Assembly (NCBI GenBank): GCA_965279255.1
Contig: OZ257146.1
Span: forward strand, 1,860,001 to 1,924,000
DNA: 64,000 nucleotides
Source of the DNA: CAMFLJ01 sp965279255
Lineage (GTDB): Bacteria; Actinomycetota; Acidimicrobiia; Acidimicrobiales; Acidimicrobilacustridaceae
Direction of reading: 5' to 3'
Shown in pieces: positions 58,346 through 64,000 of the stretch. The translations under genes were made by a program, and so were the position numbers. The notes under the pieces were generated by a model that made no database searches, was not told the DNA's origin, and saw nothing but the letters and a program-made list of their open reading frames with translations. Position 1 is the stretch's first letter. The number at the start of each line of letters is the position of its first letter.

Positions 58346-59962
58346 CTAGGCGAGCAGGATCGTGATGGTCGAGGTGTAGGTACCCGACCGGACGTTGGCG
58401 GGCACGATGAGGCTGAGCCCGGCGGTGGCGCCGTAGGTGCCGCCGCCCTGGCCGGCCGTCGCGGTGCACAGCGTGAGAGCTGCGACCGGATCGAAGGCCT
58501 GCCCGGCGGCGCCGGCGGTGATGCCGACGCTGCTACCCGTGGTGAGCCCGGAGGGGGCGCACGCCGGGGTGGTGACCGTCATGTTGCCGGCGTTGATGGT
58601 GCTGTTGGTGCCACCGGGGCCGGTCAGGTTGGTCATCGTGGCCGTGACGGACCAGCCAGCGAGCGAGCCGCGGGCGTCGGTCACCGTCAGGGCGTTGACG
58701 GCGCCGGTGCTGGTCTGCTGGGTGCCGTTGAGGGTGATCGACGACATGGCCACCTGACCACCGGTCTGGGCCAGGGTCAGCGCACCGGGGATCACGTTGA
58801 GGGTGACGGTCTGCAGGACCGAGCAGTTGCCGCCAGTCGGCACCGTGCAGTCGTTGCCGCTGAACGCGAACGGCGAGAGCGCCGCCTCGGTGGTGGGGTT
58901 GTCGTTCTCCGACACGGCGATGAACCTGGTCAAGGGGTCCGAGATCGTGTAGGTGGCGTTGACCGCACCGACAGCGCTGGACGTCGCCGTGACCGGGAGC
59001 GCGGCCACGGGGGTGAGGCCGGCGGTGAGGCCGACGATCGTGACGGCCTGCGTTGCGTCAAACCCGGCGCCGCTGACGGCAACACCGGTGCCGATCCCGC
59101 CGGCAGCAGGTGCCAGGCTCACGCTACGTGCGCCGAGGATCTGGACCGAGGTCGTGGCGGTCTGCACACCATCGGTGATCTTCAATGCACGGGTGCCGGT
59201 GGTGGCCCCGACGGGGACGACCAGCGACCCGCTGAGGTTGCTGCCGCTAACAGTGGCGCCGGGGATGGCGGCGTCGCAGCTCGCGAGGTTGGCGCTCGAG
59301 CAGAGCTGAGCGGTGACGACAGCATTGTTGTCCCAGTTGATGCCGGAGACGTTCAGTGTGTTGCCTTCGCGCGCAGCCTGGTTGCCGTTCTGCCCGGTGA
59401 TGGTGCCGATGGCAACGGTCGCCGGCGGACGGTACGTGACGTTGATGGCGGTCGCACCGAAGTTCGCCTGGGTGGCGTCAGCCTCGGCGATGTTGATCGT
59501 GCAGGGGTTCGGATGCTGAGCGTCCACTGGCACGCACTGGGCGGCGTTGAGGCCGATGTTGGTCTTCAGCATGGCGATGGTGGCGGTGTACGTCTGGCCC
59601 GCGGTGAGGCCACCGCCTAGCGAGGCAGGGAAGGTCGAGCCCCCGTTGCTCGTGATCTGAAGGCCCCCAGAACCGTCCGAGCTGGTCGTGGCGGCACAGT
59701 CCTTCTGGTCGCCAGGGGCGATCGAGTTGCCGGCCGTGTCGGCGTTACCGCACTGGGTCACCGCGTAGAAGTGCCCAGCGACCGTGGTGTCGGCGACGAT
59801 GGTCACCGTCACGAACTGGCCCTGGAGCAGGTTGCTCGTCTGCGATGCAGACACCGACGTCGGCGGGAAGGCGGTTGCCGTTCCCATCGTGGCGGCGAGT
59901 AGCCCGCCGATCATCGCAATGACGATCAGCAGGGCGGATCGACGAGTAGCTCGTCGTCGCAT
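58346..59962 (-). CDS. Secreted multi-domain beta protein
   Basis: 538 aa. ATG 59962 after GAGGGGG. Signal peptide (SALLIVIAMIGGLLAATMG ... ATA). First domain resembles the N-domain of the LPYTG protein at 54402, with the shared pattern VAGHFYA-x-x-CGNA, a Gly-rich LGGGLTAGxTYTxTI and C-terminal INIAEADATQANFG. Next IPT/TIG-like (INWDNNAVVTAQLCSSANLA) and further beta repeats (AVSGAGFDATQAVTIVGLTA). No membrane anchor and no sorting signal, so likely released or noncovalently held. First gene of the leftward cluster. Confidence 0.72.
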   Translation of the reverse strand: MRRRATRRSALLIVIAMIGGLLAATMGTATAFPPTSVSASQTSNLLQGQFVTVTIVADTTVAGHFYAVTQCGNADTAGNSIAPGDQKDCAATTSSDGSGGLQITSNGGSTFPASLGGGLTAGQTYTATIAMLKTNIGLNAAQCVPVDAQHPNPCTINIAEADATQANFGATAINVTYRPPATVAIGTITGQNGNQAAREGNTLNVSGINWDNNAVVTAQLCSSANLASCDAAIPGATVSGSNLSGSLVVPVGATTGTRALKITDGVQTATTSVQILGARSVSLAPAAGGIGTGVAVSGAGFDATQAVTIVGLTAGLTPVAALPVTATSSAVGAVNATYTISDPLTRFIAVSENDNPTTEAALSPFAFSGNDCTVPTGGNCSVLQTVTLNVIPGALTLAQTGGQVAMSSITLNGTQQTSTGAVNALTVTDARGSLAGWSVTATMTNLTGPGGTNSTINAGNMTVTTPACAPSGLTTGSSVGITAGAAGQAFDPVAALTLCTATAGQGGGTYGATAGLSLIVPANVRSGTYTSTITILLA

Positions 59963-60499
59963 GTACGTCCCCCTCTGGATTGGTATGCGTGTGCGCGCTC
60001 CCCAGCAGCACACAAGGCGCGAGAGGTCTCGGCCCGAGGAGGTAGCTATCAGGGGTGTCAACGGTCACATGCTGAACGATTTGTTGACCGTCGAAACCAT
60101 CGAATTACGAGAATCCGCGTTATTTCAGGAATCGCGATTGCCGTGACCACGGAATGTCGACGAAACGCGCGAAATCACACGCTGGCGGTGGTCACGAAAT
60201 ATACGAAATCCACTACCCCCAGCAGTCCATTCACCACTTATCGCGCGCAGTTGATACTTGACTCACGTCAAACATCACGGCTCGTGAGATCGGTCGCACA
60301 CCGATGTGGCGGAGCCGGGATTCTCGTAATTTGCGCTCTCAACCACGCTGCGCGTCGGCCGCTCCCTCGATCTCTGCGACCGACGTCCAAACGGCTCAAC
60401 CGGAACGGACCATTGTCCGAGAACATCGTGACCTGGGTACATCGTGGAGCGGGAGAGCGACCGCGATGCTGGGGAACGACCGACGGGAGACGGTGGGAC
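59963..60499. other. AT-rich divergent intergenic region
   Basis: A 537-bp gap of clearly lower GC than its surroundings, between the leftward surface cluster and the rightward glycosyltransferase gene. It holds promoter-like features (for example TTGACC at 60083) and a long imperfect palindrome. No convincing coding frame: the open stretch on the plus strand from 60143 is read-through ahead of the gene at 60500 and does not look like protein. Confidence 0.6.
60252..60277 (+). promoter_or_regulatory. Palindromic operator-like site TGATACTTGAC-TCAC-GTCAAACATCA
   Basis: The two 11-nt arms (60252-60262 and 60267-60277) match with only two mismatches; the inner core TTGAC-N4-GTCAA is perfect. 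It lies 223 bp upstream of the glycosyltransferase start in AT-rich DNA. It fits a dimeric regulator site, but no regulator gene is next to it. Confidence 0.5.
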
Positions 60500-61666
60500 A
60501 TGAGGATCGCTCTGGCGGGCACGAGCACCTACGACTTCCAGGACCCCCTGTCCTGGTCCGGGGTGCCCGTGGCCCTCCGACAGGCCCTCGAGCGCCGCGC
60601 TGATGTCCACACCGTGCTGATGGGGCCCCTGCGGCCCCCACCGCGCATCCCCGAGGGCCTTCGCAAGGGCTGGTACTCGCTGAGGGGGCGTCGCTATTTC
60701 TGGGAGCGCGAGCCCCGGATCATCGATCACCACCGGCAGCAGTTCGCCCGGCTGCTCGACGCCTACCGGCCCGACGCGGTGATCGCCCTGTGCTCGTTGA
60801 CGGCTGTCGCCCTCCCCGACGGGGTCGCCCCGGTGCTCTACACCGACTCCACCTGGCGCAGCAGCATCGACTACTACGACACCTGGACCGGGTTGGCCGA
60901 TCGTTCGCTTCGCCTCGGTGAGCTGAGCGAGCAGATCTCACTCGACCGGGCCGCCCAGGTCGTGGTCAGCAGTGAGTGGGCCGCCCGCAGCGTGATCGAC
61001 GACTACGGGTACCCGGCCGACCGCGTCACGATCCAGCCCATGGGAGCGACCCACGTCTCCCCCTGGGATGCCCGACAGCTCGACGAGCGGGTCGAGGCCC
61101 GACTGGGTCGCCCCGTCGAGCTGCTCTGGATGGGCAAGGAGTGGCAGCGCAAGGGCGGTGCCATCAGCCTCGAGGTCGCCCGCTCCCTCCACCACCGGGG
61201 CGAACCGGTCACCCTGCACCTCGCCGGCCAGTACCCCGACAGCGCGGCCGACGAGCCCTTCGTCACCGCCCACGGGTTCCTCGACCGCCGCACCCGAGGC
61301 GCGCTGATCGACGACCTGTTCGCCGATTCCTACGCGCTGCTCCTGCCGAGCCGGGCCGAGGCCGCCTCGATCGTGCTGGCCGACGCCGCCAGCTACGCGC
61401 TCCCCTCCCTCGCATCCCGGACCGGGGGCATCCCCACGATGGTGGCCGACGGGATCAACGGCCTGATCCTCGACTACGACGCCACCCCCGACGCCATCGC
61501 CGAACGGATCATCGAGCTACGGCGGGACCCTGACCGCTATCGAGCGCTGTGCCGGAGCAGCCGGCACCGCTACGAGACCACGCTCAACTGGGATGCCACC
61601 GCGGCGGTGCTCGTCGAGGCGTGCAACCGGGCGCTCACGTCGCGCCGCACCGGACGGGCGGCCTGA
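60500..61666 (+). CDS. GT4-family glycosyltransferase
   Basis: 388 aa from ATG 60500 (MRIALAGTSTYDFQDPLSWS). GT-B fold with the C-terminal donor domain: VELLWMGKEWQRKGG, TLHLAGQYPDSAADEPFVTA, LPSRAEAASIVLADAASYAL (EX7E-like), GGIPTMVADGINGLILD. Acceptor unknown. The stop TGA is followed 1 nt later by the GTG of a DegT-type aminotransferase, so both act in one pathway, probably making a surface glycan or amino sugar. Confidence 0.85.
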   Translation: MRIALAGTSTYDFQDPLSWSGVPVALRQALERRADVHTVLMGPLRPPPRIPEGLRKGWYSLRGRRYFWEREPRIIDHHRQQFARLLDAYRPDAVIALCSLTAVALPDGVAPVLYTDSTWRSSIDYYDTWTGLADRSLRLGELSEQISLDRAAQVVVSSEWAARSVIDDYGYPADRVTIQPMGATHVSPWDARQLDERVEARLGRPVELLWMGKEWQRKGGAISLEVARSLHHRGEPVTLHLAGQYPDSAADEPFVTAHGFLDRRTRGALIDDLFADSYALLLPSRAEAASIVLADAASYALPSLASRTGGIPTMVADGINGLILDYDATPDAIAERIIELRRDPDRYRALCRSSRHRYETTLNWDATAAVLVEACNRALTSRRTGRAA

Positions 61667-61667
61667 G

Positions 61668-62867
61668 GTGATCCAGACCCCCCAACGCCGACTCGCCCTC
61701 ATCGACGGCGGCGAACCGACCTTCGCCGAGCCGGTGGTGGTCGGTCGCCCGAACCTGCCGGACCGCGCCCTGCTCCACCGCCTGCTCGACGGGATCCTCG
61801 ATAGCAACCGCCTCTCCAACAACGGTCCCCTCGTCCGGCGGTTCGAGGAGGAAGCGCGCGCCCACACCGGCACCCGCCACGCCATCGCGACCAGCAACGG
61901 AACCCTCGGCCTCGAGCTCGCCATCCGTGCGCTCGATCTCACGGGCGAGGTGCTGGTGCCGTCGTTCACCTTCGTGGCGACGGCGCACGCCTTGCGGTGG
62001 CAGGGCCTGCAGCCCCGGTTCGTCGACATCGACCCGGCCACCCACCTGATCGACCCCGAGCTGCTCGCACGCCACGTCACCGACCGGACCACGGCGATCC
62101 TCGCCGTGCACACGTGGGGCAACCCGTGCGACCTCGAGGCGCTCACCGAGGTGGCCGACGCCCACGGCCTCGCCCTGTTGTTCGACGCGGCCCACGCCTT
62201 CACCAATGACTACCCGGATGCACCCGTCGGCCGCGGCGGCGACGCGGAGATCTTCTCCTTCCACGCCACCAAGTTCGTGCAGGCGTTCGAGGGTGGCCTC
62301 ATCGCCACCGACTCCGACGAGATCGCCGAACGGGCCGCATCGATGCGCAACTTCGGCTTCACCGACACCGACCGGGTCGAGCACCTTGGCACCAACGGGA
62401 AGATGTCGGAGATCTCGGCGGCCATGGGTCTCGCCTCGCTGCACGAGGTCGACCTCGCCACCGCGGCGAACGCCGCCAACCTCGACGCCTACGAGGCCGG
62501 GCTGGCCGAGGTGCCGGGCATCTCGCTGTTGCCGCACAGTGCCGGCAACCACAACCTTCAGTACGTCGTGGCCGAGGTCGACCCGTCGGCCTGCCCGGTG
62601 GGGCGTGACCTGTTGATCGACGTGCTCGCCGCCGAGAACGTCCTGGCCCGCCGCTACTTCCACCCCGGCGTGCACCGGATGGAGCCCTACCGGACGGAGC
62701 AGCCCCTCGCAGGGGCGACCCTGCCCGTCACCGAGGCGGTGTGCGACCGGGTGCTGGTCCTGCCGACAGGACGAGCCGTGACGCCGTGCGTGGCCACCCA
62801 GGTGGCCGAGATCGTGGCCCGGGCGGTCGGCTCAGCCGCCGAGCTCGTGCGTGGACGGGCCGGCTGA
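61668..62867 (+). CDS. DegT/DnrJ/EryC1/StrS-family PLP aminotransferase
   Basis: 399 aa from GTG 61668. PLP fold type I: SNNGPLVRRFEEEARAHTGT, ATSNGTLGLELAIRALDLTG, LVPSFTFVATAHALRWQGL, LFDAAHAFTNDYPD, and the PLP-Lys motif EIFSFHATKFVQAFEGG. C-terminal substrate domain RRYFHPGVHRMEPYRTEQPL is like that of dTDP-keto sugar aminotransferases. Directly after a glycosyltransferase gene (1-nt gap). Likely transaminates a nucleotide-linked keto sugar. Confidence 0.9.
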   Translation: MIQTPQRRLALIDGGEPTFAEPVVVGRPNLPDRALLHRLLDGILDSNRLSNNGPLVRRFEEEARAHTGTRHAIATSNGTLGLELAIRALDLTGEVLVPSFTFVATAHALRWQGLQPRFVDIDPATHLIDPELLARHVTDRTTAILAVHTWGNPCDLEALTEVADAHGLALLFDAAHAFTNDYPDAPVGRGGDAEIFSFHATKFVQAFEGGLIATDSDEIAERAASMRNFGFTDTDRVEHLGTNGKMSEISAAMGLASLHEVDLATAANAANLDAYEAGLAEVPGISLLPHSAGNHNLQYVVAEVDPSACPVGRDLLIDVLAAENVLARRYFHPGVHRMEPYRTEQPLAGATLPVTEAVCDRVLVLPTGRAVTPCVATQVAEIVARAVGSAAELVRGRAG

Positions 62868-62895
62868 GCGCCTGAGCCCGACCCGCTCCGACGGG

Positions 62896-63483
62896 TCAGA
62901 CGTTGCCGTCGAGGGCGGACCAGTCCTCGGGGTTGTCCTCGACGAACCACTCGACGATGGAGCCGTCGACACCGTCGACGAGCACCAGGCCCCGCTTCTC
63001 GGGCGGATCGTCGGCGGAGTACAGCAGGATGCGCCAGGTCGGGCGGCTGAGCAGGCCCCGCCAGCCCATCTGCGCCGACGCGTGGCCGACGGGGAAGCCC
63101 ACCTGCCGGGTGGCGGCCACGAGGGCGTCGGACTCGTCGACGTCGAGGTTCCAGCCCGCCACGAAGCTGTAGACCCCGATGAGGGCCAGCATGACCGCGG
63201 CCACCAGCATCCCGGTGTTCACCAGCACGGCCTGCTGGTCATGACGCAGGAACCACACCAGGATCGTGATCGCCGAGATCCCCCAGTACAGGTAGGCGGG
63301 GATGCGGCGCCGATTGTTGTTCGGGAACATGTACGGGCCGACGTAGCCGGCCGCGTCGAGGTCTTCCGGGAGGGCGTCGCGGATGTCGGCGTCGGACAGC
63401 GGCACGGTGCCGCCCGGCTCGCCGTCGGTGCCCGCGTCGGGGGTGGGCTCGGGGGCGTCCTGGTCGTCGGAAGGCTCGGTCAT
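62896..63483 (-). CDS. Two-helix membrane protein, unknown
   Basis: 195 aa. Acidic N-terminus (about 1-45), GYVGPYMFPNNNRRRIPAYL, then helices YWGISAITILVWFLRH-type and VNTGMLVAAVMLALIGVYSF. C-terminal soluble part VDESDALVAATRQVGFPVG ... WRILLYSADDPPEKRGLVLV has a fold like a domain of unknown function. Convergent with the aminotransferase across 28 bp, which holds a GACCCG/CGGGTC hairpin. Confidence 0.6.
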   Translation of the reverse strand: MTEPSDDQDAPEPTPDAGTDGEPGGTVPLSDADIRDALPEDLDAAGYVGPYMFPNNNRRRIPAYLYWGISAITILVWFLRHDQQAVLVNTGMLVAAVMLALIGVYSFVAGWNLDVDESDALVAATRQVGFPVGHASAQMGWRGLLSRPTWRILLYSADDPPEKRGLVLVDGVDGSIVEWFVEDNPEDWSALDGNV

Positions 63484-63526
63484 TCGGCGGCCGACCGTAG
63501 CGTCCAGGCGCCCCCGGACGCACCTT

Positions 63527-64000
63527 CTAGGCGGCCCGCACCGTGGCGGTGACCTCGATCTTGCCCGCCTTGGCGAACGTCAGCGTCAGCGGGATGGTCT
63601 GGCCGACCTCGAGCGGCTTGACCAGCTCGATCAGCATCACGTGGTAGCCGCCGGGCTCGAAGTGAACGGTGCCACCGGCCGGGATCATCACCGAGGTGAC
63701 CTCCTTCATGGTCATCATCCCGTCACCGGCCATGGTGGTGTCGGTCTCGCCCTCGTGGACCAGCCCGATCGTCGCGCGGGTCGACATGGCGCCCTCGCTG
63801 GTGCCGGTCGACATGTCACCCGCCATCGTGTCGTCGGTGGCCACGGTCTCGTGCATCTGGGCCGACTCGGCGATGTCGGTGGGAACCGACACCCCGGTCA
63901 GCTCGTCGTCGACCTTCGAGCCGTTGGTGACCGTGAAGTAGGCGGCGCCGTCACCGCTCGACATGGCCGACTCGCGGGCCCAGGCGTCGGTCACGGTGAC
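63527..64000 (-). CDS. PCuAC-type periplasmic copper chaperone (5' part beyond right edge)
   Basis: Partial: open to the window edge; the signal peptide lies outside. Sequence VTVTDAWARESAMSSGDGAA, YFTVTNGSKVDDELTGVSVP and MHETV are PCuAC hallmarks, as are MIPAGGTVHFEPGGYHVML and LTLTFAKAGKIEVTATV. Copper is held by Met and His (H-M...M-x-M). An insert of about 35 residues between MHETV and the MKEV block is rich in Met, Asp, Thr and Gly (TMAGDMSTGTSEGAMSTRA, TMAGDGMMTMKE) and may bind additional copper. Family members deliver copper to cytochrome oxidase. Confidence 0.85.
   Translation of the reverse strand, partial: VTVTDAWARESAMSSGDGAAYFTVTNGSKVDDELTGVSVPTDIAESAQMHETVATDDTMAGDMSTGTSEGAMSTRATIGLVHEGETDTTMAGDGMMTMKEVTSVMIPAGGTVHFEPGGYHVMLIELVKPLEVGQTIPLTLTFAKAGKIEVTATVRAA

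Noticed and set aside
60143..60499. N-terminal extension of the glycosyltransferase gene to 60143
   Set aside because: The added 119 residues lack any fold, come from AT-rich DNA, and the Rossmann-like start MRIALAGTS at 60500 is the natural beginning.
1..64000. tRNA gene or CRISPR array as an anchor for the accessory block
   Set aside because: No cloverleaf with the usual T-arm sequence and no regularly spaced repeats with spacers were seen; the three AAAGTC units at 12-bp spacing are too short for CRISPR.

Overview
The window is a 64 kb piece of a high-GC actinobacterial chromosome. Its lipid and vitamin genes point to the class Acidimicrobiia (inferred from gene content, not from a marker gene). 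It carries a phosphatidylinositol mannoside block (pgsA-patA-pimA) followed by pdxS-pdxT-yebC in the order known from Mycobacterium. It also has an EF-G2-like GTPase, Ku, many GTG starts and a lipB-lipA gene fusion. No rRNA, tRNA or CRISPR array was seen.

Region A (1 to about 14,987) is accessory DNA. At the left edge a SOS-box-controlled, leftward operon encodes a small PD-(D/E)XK nuclease and, overlapping it, the start of a DDE integrase-type transposase. This pair resembles the TnsA/TnsB heteromeric transposases. At 14,898-14,987 lies a cluster of iterated short motifs ending in a terminal TGTGAC/GTCACA, which looks like the right end of that type of element. Between them are mostly leftward genes: an XRE regulator, a DUF5677 protein, several lipoproteins and small zinc-ribbon proteins, a SHOCT protein, a helicase-IV-like helicase with an inserted nuclease domain, a RecB-like nuclease with an overlapping partner gene, and two paralogous small nucleases. 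Five PD-(D/E)XK-type folds in 14 kb suggest a mobile, possibly defensive, cargo.

Region B (15-46 kb) is ordinary chromosome. It holds leucyl aminopeptidase, PduO-type adenosyltransferase, an AI-2E family permease, cobalamin-dependent MetH, Ku, an M24 peptidase, and a TetR-regulated DrrAB-like ABC exporter with clear tandem operators. Then come lipoate synthesis and use (fused LipB-LipA, E2, Lpd), two tiny genes, a TIGR01777 epimerase, RsgA, peroxiredoxin, a PilZ protein, and a tandem pair of lipoproteins. The PdxST/YebC block and the PIM lipid block (PgsA, PatA, PimA) close the region, with a degenerate M48-like protein between those two blocks. MetH and the PduO enzyme both point to B12 use.

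Region C (46-64 kb) holds EF-G2, GlgX and TreZ (glycogen debranching and trehalose release) and a YihY membrane protein. A leftward cluster of four secreted or surface proteins follows: an LPYTG-anchored protein, two membrane-anchored proteins and a large secreted protein. An AT-rich divergent promoter region separates it from a GT4 glycosyltransferase and a DegT-family aminotransferase. The window ends with a membrane protein and a partial PCuAC-type copper chaperone.
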